From an uncultured Eggerthella sp. (GTDB taxonomy: Bacteria; Actinomycetota; Coriobacteriia; Coriobacteriales; Eggerthellaceae), in NCBI GenBank assembly GCA_959607715.1, contig CAUHNN010000011.1:1-64000 (forward strand): a stretch of 64,000 nucleotides of DNA, read 5' to 3'. How positions within the stretch are numbered: position 1 is the stretch's first letter; the number at the start of each line of letters is the position of its first letter. Positions 50,921 through 60,035 of this stretch are shown here, piece by piece. The translations under genes and the position numbers were made by a program. The notes under the pieces were generated by a model, which had not been told where the DNA came from, ran no database searches, and worked only from the letters and a program-made list of their open reading frames with translations.

Positions 50921-51932
50921 ACGTTCCGATTCCGGCCTGTCCCGCGTCATCGCGGTGAACAAGCCGTTGGGCATGACGTCCCATGATGTGACCAACCGCG
51001 TGCGGCGCATCTACGGCGAGCGACGCGTGGGGCATACCGGCACGCTCGATCCGCTGGCCTCGGGCGTGTTGGTGGTGTGCGTCGGCCCCGCTACCCGCCT
51101 GGTTCCCTACCTGCAGGGTCACGGAAAGCGTTACCGCATGGGGATCACCTTCGGCATCGGCACCGATACGGACGACGCGGAAGGGCAGATCACCAAGCGC
51201 GCGCCCATTCCCTCCGAAGTGTTCCACGAAGACTACGCGAAGGTTCGCATCGCCTCCATGGTGGGCAAGAGCACCCAGATCCCGCCGGTGTATTCCGCCA
51301 TCAAGGTCAACGGGCGGAAATCCTACGAGGCCGCCCGCAAAGGCTCGATCATCGATCTGGAAGCCCGTCCTTTCGAGATCTACGAGGCTTCCCTTATCTC
51401 CGTCGCCGACAAGACGGGCGAAGAGGGGGAGGAGCTCGTCGAATGGGTGGTCGAGATGAGCGTCTCGCCGGGCACGTACATGCGCTCGATCGCGCGTGAT
51501 CTCGGTCGAGACCTTTCGACGTGCGCCTACGTCAGCTCGCTCGAGCGCGTGCGAAACGGCGTGATCGACGTTTCGCAATGCGCCACCCTCGATGAGCTCG
51601 AGGCGGACCCCGATTGCGCCACGATCGATCCGCTCTGCGCCCTTGGGCTGCGTTATGCGTTCGTGCGCGAGGATGCTCAGCTCGTCGAATGCGGCTCTCC
51701 GTTGCCCGCCGACTCGATCGCGCTCAACGAGCCCGTCAAAAACGACATCTACGACGACGTGTGCTGCACGTCGAGCGTGTTCCCTTCCGCAGAGCCGCCC
51801 TATGACGGCGAAGTGGTCGCCCTCATCGTCGACGGGAAGGTGAAGGCATTGTATGAATACCGGCAGTCAACGCATCGCTTTGCTGCTCGATGCGTCTTCT
51901 TCAGAGGAGTAGAACGTGGCACAGCTCTATAA
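50913..51932 (+). CDS. truB: tRNA pseudouridine(55) synthase TruB
   Basis: Makes pseudouridine at position 55 of tRNA. The 339-residue protein begins SRVIAVNKPLGMTSHDVTNR and has GHTGTLDPLASGVLVVCVGP with the catalytic Asp, KRYRMGITFGIGTDTDDAEG and PPVYSAIKVNGRKSYEAARK, then SVSPGTYMRSIARDLGRDL-like features (MSVSPGTYMRSIARDLGRDL). The start is TTG at 50913, with AAGGGGG 5 bases upstream and 8 bases of overlap with nrnA. About 40 extra C-terminal residues end in frame 17 bases inside ribF. The tail (FAARCVFFRGVERGTAL) looks like read-over of the ribF start region. Confidence 0.92.
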   Translation: MAKRSDSGLSRVIAVNKPLGMTSHDVTNRVRRIYGERRVGHTGTLDPLASGVLVVCVGPATRLVPYLQGHGKRYRMGITFGIGTDTDDAEGQITKRAPIPSEVFHEDYAKVRIASMVGKSTQIPPVYSAIKVNGRKSYEAARKGSIIDLEARPFEIYEASLISVADKTGEEGEELVEWVVEMSVSPGTYMRSIARDLGRDLSTCAYVSSLERVRNGVIDVSQCATLDELEADPDCATIDPLCALGLRYAFVREDAQLVECGSPLPADSIALNEPVKNDIYDDVCCTSSVFPSAEPPYDGEVVALIVDGKVKALYEYRQSTHRFAARCVFFRGVERGTAL

Positions 51933-52842
51933 GGTCGACGATTCCTTCGATCATGCGGTTTTCGAGAACTCATCGTGCGCCTTCGGCGTGTTCGACGGCG
52001 TCCATCGAGGGCACCGTTACCTGCTCGAGTGCGCAATGGAGACGGCCGCTGCGTGCGGCGGTCAGTCCATCGCGCTCACGTTCGACATCGACCCCGACGA
52101 GATCTTCCATCCCGAACGCTTGCGCAAGCTTTTGAGCAACGAGCGTCGTATCGAGATGCTCATGAACAGCGGCGTCGATGCGGTCGTCGTCCTTCCGTTC
52201 ACGCGTGAATTCGCCTCGCTTTCCCCGGTCGATTTCCTGGAGAAAACCTTCAACGGCCATGCGCCTGCGCATCTCCATATCGGCCTCGATTTCCACTTCG
52301 GCGCTCGTGCCGCCGGGTCCGTGGCCGACCTGGGCTCGTGGGGCGCGGTTTCGGGCACTCACATCGACGCGCATAACCTGAAGAGCGAAGATGGCGCGCC
52401 CATCACGGCGACGCGCATTCGCCTGCTTCTTGCCGAGCACGACCTCGATGAGGCGGAGAAGCTTCTGGGCAGGCGTTTCTCCATCGTCGAGAAGGTCGTG
52501 CACGGGCGCGGTGAAGGGGCCGATATGGGCTTCAGCACCGCGAACCTCGTCGTCGAGCCTAATCGTCGTGTGCTTGGCGAAGGCGTCTACGCGGCCTACG
52601 CCATCGTCGACGGCGTCCGTTACCGCGCGGCCGTCTCCATGGGCATCTCCCCGGTGTTCGCCGATGAAACCGAATCCACGTGCGAAGTCCATATCCTCGA
52701 TTTCGCGAGCGACATCTACGGCGAGTTCATCGAGGTCGAGTTCGTCGAGTTCCTGCGTCCCATGATCAAATTCGACTCCACCGAAGAGCTCATTCGCACG
52801 GTGATGGGCAACATCGAGTACTGCCGCAAGCTTCCGCTGTAG
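51916..52842 (+). CDS. ribF: Bifunctional riboflavin kinase / FMN adenylyltransferase
   Basis: Converts riboflavin to FMN and FAD. The 308-residue protein has the N-terminal nucleotidyltransferase domain (CAFGVFDGVHRGHRYLLECA, LTFDIDPDEIFHPERLRKLL, LHIGLDFHFGARAAGS, TRIRLLLAEHDLDEAEKLLG) and the C-terminal kinase domain (GRGEGADMGFSTANLVVE, GVYAAYAIVDGVRYRAAVSM). The GTG start at 51916 has AGAGGAGTAG upstream and overlaps the truB end by 17 bases. It is the last gene of the long ribosome/translation operon. Confidence 0.93.
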   Translation: MAQLYKVDDSFDHAVFENSSCAFGVFDGVHRGHRYLLECAMETAAACGGQSIALTFDIDPDEIFHPERLRKLLSNERRIEMLMNSGVDAVVVLPFTREFASLSPVDFLEKTFNGHAPAHLHIGLDFHFGARAAGSVADLGSWGAVSGTHIDAHNLKSEDGAPITATRIRLLLAEHDLDEAEKLLGRRFSIVEKVVHGRGEGADMGFSTANLVVEPNRRVLGEGVYAAYAIVDGVRYRAAVSMGISPVFADETESTCEVHILDFASDIYGEFIEVEFVEFLRPMIKFDSTEELIRTVMGNIEYCRKLPL

Positions 52843-52873
52843 CGGCTCGCCTGCTCCCGTTATCGGCGGCGTT

Positions 52874-54757
52874 TTGTCGCTTGGCCATATCCGCAGAGCA
52901 CGTAGAAGGAGTGCAACGATCTTTTCCGACGAGGACATACGCAAGGTCCGCGAGGCCAACGACCTGGTCGAGCTGTTCTCGGAACGCTCCGTGATGCGCC
53001 AGAGGGGCAAGGACTTCTGGTGCTGCTGCCCCTTCCATCAGGAAAAGACCCCGAGCTGCAAGGTCGATTCCGCGTCGCAGACGTGGCATTGCTTCGGGTG
53101 CGGGGAAGGCGGCGACATCATTTCGTATGTGCGCAAGCTCGACGACGTCGATTTCGTCGACGCCGTGCGCTTTCTTGCCCGCCGCGCCAACATCGAACTG
53201 TCCGAGTCCGCCGCGGCCTCGCGCTCCCACAGCAAGAAAGGGCGCCTCAAGGCGGTCTGCGAAGAGACCGCATCGTATTACCATATGCTCTTGATGCGCT
53301 CTACCGACGACGAAGCCGCTGCGGCTCGGTCGTATCTTTCCGGGCGCGATTTGGGCGGACAGGTCGCCAAGGATTGGCGTCTCGGCTACGCCCCCGGGCG
53401 CTCGAATCTTGTGACGCATCTGCGCTCGCTCGGCTACACGGAGACGGAGATGGTGGAGGCGAACGTGGCTGTCCGTGGACAGCAGGGCGTGCGCGATCGC
53501 TTCTTCTCCCGCATCATGTTCCCGATCAACGACGCGCGCGGCGAGTGCATCGCCTTCGGCGGACGCGTGGTCGGCACCGGCGAGCCGAAGTACCTCAACA
53601 CGGGCGATACCCCTATCTTCCATAAGTCGGAAGTTCTTTTCGCTCTCGACCGCGCCAAGGCGCGCATGACGAGCACGGGCGACGCCATCGTCGTCGAGGG
53701 GTACACCGACGTCATAGCGCTTCACGAGGCGGGGTTCACCAACGTCGTCGCCACGCTGGGCACGTCGCTCACACGCCAACACATCAGGCAGCTATCCCAT
53801 CACGCGAAGAAGCGGATCATCTACCTGTTCGACGGTGACGAAGCCGGCCAGCGCGCCGCCGATCGCGCATTGGGGTTCATCGATTCGTCCGTCACGCCCG
53901 AGGCGGGAGCCTCTCGCGTCGATCTGTGCGCCGTCACCCTTCCTGACGGTCTCGATCCGGCCGAGTTCATCGCCGCGCGCGGGGCGGAATCGTTTTCCCA
54001 GGTGCTGGAAGGCGCCATTCCCCTGATCCGCTTCGGCATCGATCGTCGCTTGGCCCGCTACGACTTGACCACTCCCGAAGGGCGCGCTCGTGCCACCAAC
54101 GAAGCGCTCAGCGTCCTTGCCCCCATCAAGGATTCCCTTTTGGCGAAGGACTACGCCGTCTACATTTCCTCGCGTGTCCATTCGCGCGAACAGGATGTGC
54201 TTTTGCGCCTTTCGGAGCTGAAGCCGCCCGCGCGCTTGCCTGAGCAGGCGGCCCCCAACGCTTCAGGTGGGGAAGCGTCGGCTCGTCCGCGTCGCGTGTT
54301 GACTCCAGCCGAGCGCAACCGCTTGCGCACCGAGCGCGAATTCTTGAGCCTCTGCGCGCACAACCCCGCCATGGTGCCTCAGTTCTACAACGAGCTCGGT
54401 CAGACGGAATGGCATGAGCGCCTTCATCGGGAACTCGCCGAGGCGATCATGGATATCACGGTCGAGGCGCCCGACATCACCGTCGCCGACCTGATCATGA
54501 AGGCCAACGACCGCTGCAAGTACGCGTTCCGCATCCTCACTGCCTCCTCGGTCGAGGGAGGCAACGGCGCGTTCAACACGATGCGTTACCTTGCCGATGA
54601 GCTTTCGATCGGAGACATGGAGGACGCGATTGCGGCCATGCGCGCGCAGATGGGTTTCTCGGCTTCCGAAGAGGAGAAGGATGCCGTGTTCCAGATGATC
54701 TGCGCCCTTCAAAGCGAGCTCAATTCCTTGCGCTCGCGCCATACGAACGTCGAGTGA
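52874..54757 (+). CDS. dnaG: DNA primase (start codon uncertain)
   Basis: Makes the RNA primers of replication. Up to 627 residues: the zinc-binding CHC2 domain (FWCCCPFHQEKTPSCKVD ... WHCFGCGEGGD), the TOPRIM catalytic domain (AIVVEGYTDVIALHEAGFTN, IIYLFDGDEAGQRAADRALG) and a C-terminal DnaB-binding region. The usual N-terminus of the family begins near the Ile-Phe-Ser-Asp-Glu-Asp at 52919. There, AGAAGGAG (52904-52911) is ideally placed, yet the codon is ACG (52916) or ATC (52919), not ATG/GTG/TTG. The only standard in-frame start upstream is TTG at 52874, which has no ribosome binding site. I list the TTG but suspect ACG or ATC is used or that one base is wrong. Confidence 0.9.
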   Translation: MSLGHIRRARRRSATIFSDEDIRKVREANDLVELFSERSVMRQRGKDFWCCCPFHQEKTPSCKVDSASQTWHCFGCGEGGDIISYVRKLDDVDFVDAVRFLARRANIELSESAAASRSHSKKGRLKAVCEETASYYHMLLMRSTDDEAAAARSYLSGRDLGGQVAKDWRLGYAPGRSNLVTHLRSLGYTETEMVEANVAVRGQQGVRDRFFSRIMFPINDARGECIAFGGRVVGTGEPKYLNTGDTPIFHKSEVLFALDRAKARMTSTGDAIVVEGYTDVIALHEAGFTNVVATLGTSLTRQHIRQLSHHAKKRIIYLFDGDEAGQRAADRALGFIDSSVTPEAGASRVDLCAVTLPDGLDPAEFIAARGAESFSQVLEGAIPLIRFGIDRRLARYDLTTPEGRARATNEALSVLAPIKDSLLAKDYAVYISSRVHSREQDVLLRLSELKPPARLPEQAAPNASGGEASARPRRVLTPAERNRLRTEREFLSLCAHNPAMVPQFYNELGQTEWHERLHRELAEAIMDITVEAPDITVADLIMKANDRCKYAFRILTASSVEGGNGAFNTMRYLADELSIGDMEDAIAAMRAQMGFSASEEEKDAVFQMICALQSELNSLRSRHTNVE

Positions 54758-54822
54758 CGCTGTGTTCGGTTGCCCTGTCCCTTGCCCCGCGTGAGCGGAT
54801 GGGAGAGGGGCGCTTTCGCTGG

Positions 54823-54828
54823 TATACT
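54823..54828 (+). promoter_or_regulatory. -10-like box upstream of def
   Basis: TATACT, about 90 bases before the def start codon, in the only sizeable gap between dnaG and def. No good -35 is visible. Confidence 0.3.
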
Positions 54829-54915
54829 CCGTGATGGAAACATATGCGATTCGTTCGCGCAGCGCCCCTGGCGCCCTGTCGCGATCGACTCGTTCGAAAA
54901 AAGAAAGGTTCAGCG

Positions 54916-55446
54916 ATGAAAACGTTGCCTATTGTTCTTTCTCCTGACCCTGGTTTGCGCCAAGTGTGCGAACCGTGCGAGGTAGGGGATCCTGCACTCA
55001 AGAAGCTTGCGAAGCAGATGCTCGAGACGATGTACGCCAACACCGGCTGCGGTTTGGCGGCTCCCCAGATCGGCCTCAACAAACGACTCGTCGTTATCGA
55101 CTGTTCCGATCCCGATGACGAGCCCGCCCCGCTGTACCTGGTGAACCCCGAGATCGTCGAGCTGTCCGGCAATATGGTCAAGGCCGAAGAAGGCTGTCTG
55201 TCGTGCCCGGGCATCTTGGTTCCCATCAAGCGTCATGAGATCGCGAAGGTTCGCTACTTCGACCTTGACGGCGTCGAGAGGGAAGTGGAAAGCGACGGGT
55301 TGCTCGGTCGCTGCCTCCAGCACGAGATCGACCATCTCGATGGTCGGACCCTTTTCGAGAGCTGCTCGCCCATCGACCGCATCAAGGCCCTTCACGATTA
55401 CCACGTCGCCCTTGAGCAGGGTGCGCGTCCCGGGGAAGTCGGTTAG
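54916..55446 (+). CDS. def: Peptide deformylase
   Basis: Removes the formyl group from new proteins (metal-dependent). The 176-residue protein has the three motifs GCGLAAPQIG, EGCLSCPG (Cys ligand) and LQHEIDHLDG (two His and the catalytic Glu). It starts at ATG 54916 with AAGAAAGG upstream; the 24 open codons before are Arg-rich and not part of the fold. fmt follows, starting 1 base after the def stop, the classic def-fmt pair. Confidence 0.95.
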   Translation: MKTLPIVLSPDPGLRQVCEPCEVGDPALKKLAKQMLETMYANTGCGLAAPQIGLNKRLVVIDCSDPDDEPAPLYLVNPEIVELSGNMVKAEEGCLSCPGILVPIKRHEIAKVRYFDLDGVEREVESDGLLGRCLQHEIDHLDGRTLFESCSPIDRIKALHDYHVALEQGARPGEVG

Positions 55447-55447
55447 C

Positions 55448-56386
55448 ATGCGCGTCGTGTTCATGGGGACCCCCGCCTTCGCCGCCGACGTGCTCGATTC
55501 GCTGATCGCATCGTCTCACGACGTCGTTGCCGTCTTCACGCGTCCCGATGCCGTGCGCTCCCGCGGGAAGAAGCTCGTCGCCTCGCCGGTCAAAGAGCGT
55601 GCTCTCGCTGCCGGTATCGAGGTTCACGAATGGGCGAGCCTCAAGAGCGATGAGGCGTATGCCGCTCTCGAGGCGCTTTCGCCTGACGTGGTCTGCGTTG
55701 CCGCTTACGGCGCCATCCTCCCCAAGCGCGTCCTCGATCTGCCCCGCTTCGGGTGCCTTAACGTCCATGGGTCGCTTTTGCCGCGTTGGCGCGGTGCAGC
55801 TCCGATTGAGCGCGCGATCCTTGCGGGCGACGATCGGACCGGCATCGGCATCATGAAGATGGAGACGGGCCTCGACACGGGCGACACGTGCGAAACGCGT
55901 GTCGTGGACATCGCCGACAAGTCGGCTGACGAGTTGACGGTTGAGCTGGCGAAGGTCGGCGGGGAAGCGCTCGTGTGCGCACTCGACAAGCTCGATAGCG
56001 ATGCGGGGCTTGACTGGATGCCGCAGCCTGAAGAGGGCGTGACGTACGCCGAAAAGATCGCGAAGGGTGAATTGGACGTCCATCCCGCGCTCGATGTCGT
56101 TACGTGCCTCCGCCGCGTTCGCGCGTCGGGCGAGAGCCATGCGTGCCGCACGAGCATCGCCGGGAAGTCCCTGACGCTTCTTTCCGCCTGTGCGGCTGTC
56201 GATATGACGGTGCCGAGCGGTTCGGTTGCCTTCGAGCGCAAGAGGTTGTTCCTCGGGTGCGCCGATGGCGTCCTTGAGGTTCTCGAGGTCAAGCCCGACG
56301 GCAAGAAGCCCATGGAGGCGAAGGCGTTCGCCGCTGGCATCCAAGGTATTAAGCAAGGTTCCATCGAATGGCAAGGATTGAACTAA
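55448..56386 (+). CDS. fmt: Methionyl-tRNA formyltransferase
   Basis: Adds formyl from 10-formyl-THF to initiator Met-tRNA. The 312-residue protein has RVVFMGTPAFAADVLDSLIA, VVAVFTRPDAVRSRGKKLVA, CVAAYGAILPKRVLDL, CLNVHGSLLPRWRGAAPIER (active-site Asn, His) and GIGIMKMETGLDTGDT, plus the C-terminal domain (VTYAEKIAKGELDVHPALDV). The length is normal. The ATG at 55448 starts one base after the def stop. rsmB begins directly after the fmt stop. Confidence 0.95.
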   Translation: MRVVFMGTPAFAADVLDSLIASSHDVVAVFTRPDAVRSRGKKLVASPVKERALAAGIEVHEWASLKSDEAYAALEALSPDVVCVAAYGAILPKRVLDLPRFGCLNVHGSLLPRWRGAAPIERAILAGDDRTGIGIMKMETGLDTGDTCETRVVDIADKSADELTVELAKVGGEALVCALDKLDSDAGLDWMPQPEEGVTYAEKIAKGELDVHPALDVVTCLRRVRASGESHACRTSIAGKSLTLLSACAAVDMTVPSGSVAFERKRLFLGCADGVLEVLEVKPDGKKPMEAKAFAAGIQGIKQGSIEWQGLN

Positions 56387-58354
56387 ATGGAGAATTCTTC
56401 TAACGAACGACGCAACGATTCGTCTGGTTCGCGCAACGGCGGGCCCAAGCGCGATTATCGTCGCTCCTCCGGCGGCCGCGAGGGGTATCGCGGTTCTTCG
56501 CGTTCGGACGGGTATCGTCCCAAGCGCGAAGGCGGCAAGCCCTACGGCGATCGCAAGGGTCCCAAGCGCTACGACGATCGCGGCCCCCGCAAAGACGGCG
56601 GCAAGCGCTATGACGACCGCGGTCCCAAGCGCGAAGGCGGCAAGCCCTACGGCGATCGCAAGGGCCCCAAGCGCTACGACGACCGCCCCAAGCGCGAAGG
56701 CGGCAAGCCCTACGGCGATCGTAAGGGCCCCAAGCGCTACGATGAGCGTGGCCCCCGTCGCTTCAACGACGAAGACACCCGCAAGGATCAGCTTGAGGGC
56801 GATGCCTCTTCCTCCTTTGCGGGCGAGCGCGCAGAGCGCGGTTCGGGCGCTGTTCGCGATGACGATAAGCGTACCGGCGAACATCGCGAACATCGCGGCT
56901 CCTATCGCAAGGGCCCCAAGCGCGAGGATCGTCCTCGTCGCGAAGGGGAAAGCACGGGATTCAAGGGTTTTGCCCCCAAGCGCGCAAGCGTCGGGCGATC
57001 CCAGGCAACTCCTGCGCGCTTGAAGGCCTATGAGGCGCTTGTCGATATGCGCGAAAACAGGTGCTATGCTTCTGAATCCATCGATCGCTGCATCATGCCC
57101 TATAAGATGCCGCAGGCCGAGCGCGCCTTCGCGCGCCTGCTCGTCACCGAGGTCGTCTGCCGTATGGGCAGCCTCGATGAGCTCATCGATTCCGTTTTGA
57201 CCAACCCTGAAGAAATCGAGGACAACCTCCGCGATGCGCTGCGTATCTCGTTCTGCGAGCTGTTCTATCTCGATAAACCGGCCCACGTCGCCGTCGACCA
57301 GGGCGTTGAATTGGTCAGGAGCTTCGCTCCGCAGGCTTCCCGCTTGGCTAACTTCGCGTTGCGTCAAGCCGCCGATGCTAAAGATGAATTCCCCTTCGGC
57401 GATCCTGAGACCGACGAACATGCCGCTGCTCTTCTCTACGGATTCCCGCAATGGCTCGTCACGCGCCTGTCGGAGGAATGGGGCCACGACGAGGCGCTTC
57501 GCTTCATGAAGCGATCCAACGAGCCTGCCCCGTTGTTCTTCATGGTCAACGTTGCGCATGCCGATGGCGGCAAGACGCTTGAGTCGCTTGTGAAGCGCGG
57601 CCTTCGCGTCGTGCCTATCAAGGCGCCGTTCGATTCGCGCCCGGCGTATCCCATCTTCGCTTTCGCCGAGCGCAACGTCATGGGAGACTCTCTCGTCTCC
57701 TCGCTTTTGAAGGAAGGCGACCTTATCATTTCCGACGCGGTTGCCCAGTCCGTCGCGCTTCTTTCCCTTCCCGATGAGAAGCCGAATCGTTTCCTCGAGA
57801 TCGGCGCAGGGCGCGGAACGAAGACGATCCTCCTTCAGAACGCCGCGCTTGCTCGCTACGGTTCGCAGATGGAGCTCGACACGCTCGACAAGAGCGAGCG
57901 CCGCACCGACGAGCGCACGTCCCGTCTGAAGCGCGCCCGCATCAAAGAAGAGCAGAGCTTCGTGATGGATGCCACTGACCTGAGTAGCTTCGAAGCGGGC
58001 ACGTATGATGCCGTGTTCATCGATGCGCCGTGCTCGGGTGCCGGCACGCTTCGTCGTCACCCTGAGATCAGGTGGCGTTTGAAGCCCGATGCCGTGTCGT
58101 CCCTTGCCGCCGTCAGCTCTTCGATGCTGAAGCAAGCCGCCCGCCTCGTGGCGCCCGGCGGCCGCTTGACCTACGCGACGTGCACGATCTTCAACGAAGA
58201 GAACCACGACGTCATCGCCGCGTTCCTGGAAGGGGAGGGCAAGGACGCCTTCGAACTCGTATGCGAGAAGACGTGTCGCGATCTTGGGGCTGAAAGCTTG
58301 TTGACTCCGGCATGCGATGCTCATTACGTCGCCGTCTTGAAGCGCAAGGCGTAG
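56387..58354 (+). CDS. rsmB: 16S rRNA (cytosine-967-C5)-methyltransferase with repetitive N-terminal extension
   Basis: The core (about 207-655) is RsmB/Sun: an N-terminal NusB-like region (RLKAYEALVDMRENRCYASE) and the SAM fold (RFLEIGAGRGTKTILLQNAA). Catalytic Cys are in FIDAPCSGAGTLRRHPEIRW and LTYATCTIFNEENHD. Before this lie about 205 residues of low-complexity Arg/Lys/Gly/Asp/Pro-rich sequence with three copies of PKREGGKPYGDRKGPKRYD (residues 45-65, 80-100, 101-121); standard RsmB (about 430-450) lacks this. Similar basic Gly-rich tails occur in RNA helicases and help RNA binding or phase separation, an inference here. The ATG at 56387 directly follows the fmt stop. Confidence 0.9.
   Translation: MENSSNERRNDSSGSRNGGPKRDYRRSSGGREGYRGSSRSDGYRPKREGGKPYGDRKGPKRYDDRGPRKDGGKRYDDRGPKREGGKPYGDRKGPKRYDDRPKREGGKPYGDRKGPKRYDERGPRRFNDEDTRKDQLEGDASSSFAGERAERGSGAVRDDDKRTGEHREHRGSYRKGPKREDRPRREGESTGFKGFAPKRASVGRSQATPARLKAYEALVDMRENRCYASESIDRCIMPYKMPQAERAFARLLVTEVVCRMGSLDELIDSVLTNPEEIEDNLRDALRISFCELFYLDKPAHVAVDQGVELVRSFAPQASRLANFALRQAADAKDEFPFGDPETDEHAAALLYGFPQWLVTRLSEEWGHDEALRFMKRSNEPAPLFFMVNVAHADGGKTLESLVKRGLRVVPIKAPFDSRPAYPIFAFAERNVMGDSLVSSLLKEGDLIISDAVAQSVALLSLPDEKPNRFLEIGAGRGTKTILLQNAALARYGSQMELDTLDKSERRTDERTSRLKRARIKEEQSFVMDATDLSSFEAGTYDAVFIDAPCSGAGTLRRHPEIRWRLKPDAVSSLAAVSSSMLKQAARLVAPGGRLTYATCTIFNEENHDVIAAFLEGEGKDAFELVCEKTCRDLGAESLLTPACDAHYVAVLKRKA
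56521..56748 (+). repeat. Three tandem-like ~60-bp coding repeats in rsmB
   Basis: Copies start at about 56521, 56626 and 56689 and are nearly identical over about 60 bases (CAAGCGCGAAGGCGGCAAGC...). The second and third are almost adjacent, while the first is set off by a ~45-bp variant spacer. They encode the basic N-terminal repeats of the RsmB protein. Recombination between copies would change the number in whole-codon steps. Confidence 0.8.
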
Positions 58355-58391
58355 ATCTTCATATCGACTCATCGTTTCGCGCATCGAATTT

Positions 58392-58424
58392 AGCAGGCCC
58401 GCGGTTTCGCGGGCCTGCTTCGTT
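58392..58424 (+). terminator. Terminator of rsmB
   Basis: AGCAGGCCCGCG (58392-58403) and its exact complement (58408-58419) form a 12-bp stem with a 4-base loop, then TCGTTTT. It ends the def-fmt-rsmB transcript. Confidence 0.8.
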
Positions 58425-58483
58425 TTGCCGGGGAAAGGGTTGAGAAGCGATGCGGATTGCACCGGCATATTCCCCGGGAATGA

Positions 58484-58515
58484 AAAAGCGCCGACGATTT
58501 GCTCGTCGTCGCTTG
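58484..58515 (-). terminator. Terminator of the second AGCS gene
   Basis: Read on the minus strand, AAGCGACGACGA (58515-58504) pairs with TCGTCGGCGCTT (58498-58487) apart from one mismatch, across a 5-base loop, and runs into a stretch of T (58488-58484). It lies 30 bases past the end of the AGCS gene at 58545. Confidence 0.6.
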
Positions 58516-58544
58516 CGGGGCAAAGGGAGGGAAGGAGATACGCG

Positions 58545-59954
58545 TTACGCGTTGTCCTCGGGCTTATGCTCCTTGAGCTCCATTCGCGCACCCTTCGTTT
58601 TCGCGCACATGGACACGGCGGAACCGAGCGCGATCAGACCAATGACGTTAGGCAGAACCATCAGCTGGTTGAACATGTCGGCAAGCTCCCACACCAGATC
58701 GTTGGAAAGCAGCGAGCCGAGGAAGATGAAGCCGAGTGCCAGCACGGAGAAGAAGGGCACGGCCTTCTTGCCGAAGAGGTACTGCACGTTGATCTTCGCG
58801 AAGAGGTTCCAGGAAAGGATCGTGGAGAAGGCGAAGAAGAGCAGGCAGATGGCGACGAAGATGTTGCCGCCGTTGGTGCCGAAGAGGCTGCCGAAGGCGA
58901 TCTGCGCCATGTTGGTCTTGTCGATGCCCTCGTAGAGACCCTGGGCCAGGGGGCCGTTGCCCGTGTAGAGAACGGTGATGACGACGAGTGCGGTGATGGT
59001 GACGACGACGAGCGTGTCGATGAAGACGGCGACGATGGCGACGACGCCCTGCTCGTGGGGGTTCTTCACGTTCGCCATTGCGTGAGCGTGCGGGGTGGAT
59101 CCCATGCCCGCCTCGTTAGAGAACAGGCCGCGCTTGGCACCCTGCGAAAGGGCTGCGATCAGGCCGAAGGTGACGCCGCCGAGCTGAGCGTTGGGGTTGA
59201 AGGCAAATTCGAAGATGAGCGCGAACGCGGCAGGAACCTGAGGAGCGTTCGCGATCAGGACGGCGATGCCGCCGATGATGTAGATGATGGCCATGAAAGG
59301 AACGATCTTCTCGGTTACGGCAGCAAGGCGGTTGACGCCGCCGAGGAAGATGAAGCCGGCAAAGATGACGATGGCAAGACCGATGACCCAAGTCGGAATG
59401 CCGAACGCGGTCGAGCAGGTGGAGGCGATGGAGTTCGACTGGACCATGCAGCCCATGAAGCCGAGCGCGAGGATGATGGCGACGGCGAAGAAGCCCGCGA
59501 GGGACTTGCCGAAGCCACCCTTGAATGCTGCGCGGATGTAATACACAGGTCCACCGTGCACAGTGCCGTCTTCATCGATCAGGCGGGTCTTCTGGGCAAG
59601 GACGGCCTCGGCGTAGTTGGTGGCCATGCCGAGGATGGCGATGACCCACATCCAGAAGATCGCGCCCGGGCCGCCGATGAGGATAGCGCCGCATGCGCCG
59701 ACGATGTTGCCGGTGCCGACCTGGGCGGCGATGGCGGTTGCGAGTGCCTGAAAGGAGCTCATGCCGCTTTCGTGCTTGCCGCCATGGAGGGAGAAGTTGC
59801 CGAACGTGCGGCGAAGACCTTCACCGAAGCAGCGGAACTGCACACCGCGGGTGCGGATGGTGAAGTAAAGGCCCGTGCCGATCAGAAGGATGATGAGCAC
59901 GTAATTGGATAGATACGAGTTAATGGTTTGGACAATGGTGAGTAGGGCGTCCAC
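58545..59954 (-). CDS. Sodium:glycine/alanine symporter, AGCS family, riboswitch-controlled
   Basis: This 469-residue AGCS carrier has about eleven hydrophobic segments. Family blocks are LATAIAAQVGTGNIVGACGA, GGPGAIFWMWVIAILGMATN and RGLFSNEAGMGSTPHAHAMA. It starts with GTG at 59954 (VDALLTIVQTINSYLSNYV), with GAGGAGG 8 bases before. A glycine riboswitch lies ~80 bases upstream, so the gene responds to glycine and glycine is the likely main substrate. In other bacteria such riboswitches either switch on glycine breakdown or switch off glycine import; the sign cannot be told here. It shares the family with the gene at 5027-6571 but differs in length and control. Confidence 0.88.
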   Translation of the reverse strand: MDALLTIVQTINSYLSNYVLIILLIGTGLYFTIRTRGVQFRCFGEGLRRTFGNFSLHGGKHESGMSSFQALATAIAAQVGTGNIVGACGAILIGGPGAIFWMWVIAILGMATNYAEAVLAQKTRLIDEDGTVHGGPVYYIRAAFKGGFGKSLAGFFAVAIILALGFMGCMVQSNSIASTCSTAFGIPTWVIGLAIVIFAGFIFLGGVNRLAAVTEKIVPFMAIIYIIGGIAVLIANAPQVPAAFALIFEFAFNPNAQLGGVTFGLIAALSQGAKRGLFSNEAGMGSTPHAHAMANVKNPHEQGVVAIVAVFIDTLVVVTITALVVITVLYTGNGPLAQGLYEGIDKTNMAQIAFGSLFGTNGGNIFVAICLLFFAFSTILSWNLFAKINVQYLFGKKAVPFFSVLALGFIFLGSLLSNDLVWELADMFNQLMVLPNVIGLIALGSAVSMCAKTKGARMELKEHKPEDNA

Positions 59955-60035
59955 TCGTTCAACCTCCTCTAGGTTGTTCCCGAAGAAAACCCTGGAGAAG
60001 TCGAAACGTCACGTATTAGTGGGGCGGGTGTCATA

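Noticed and set aside
56521..56748. Repeated ~60-bp units as a CRISPR array
   Set aside because: The repeats are in frame within rsmB, encode a repeated peptide and are not separated by unique spacers of constant size.
55382..58591. Very long open reading frame (over 1000 codons) on the minus strand across fmt and rsmB
   Set aside because: It is antisense to two clear genes and arises from the GC-rich codon pattern; its translation is Arg/Ala/Gly-rich with no family resemblance.
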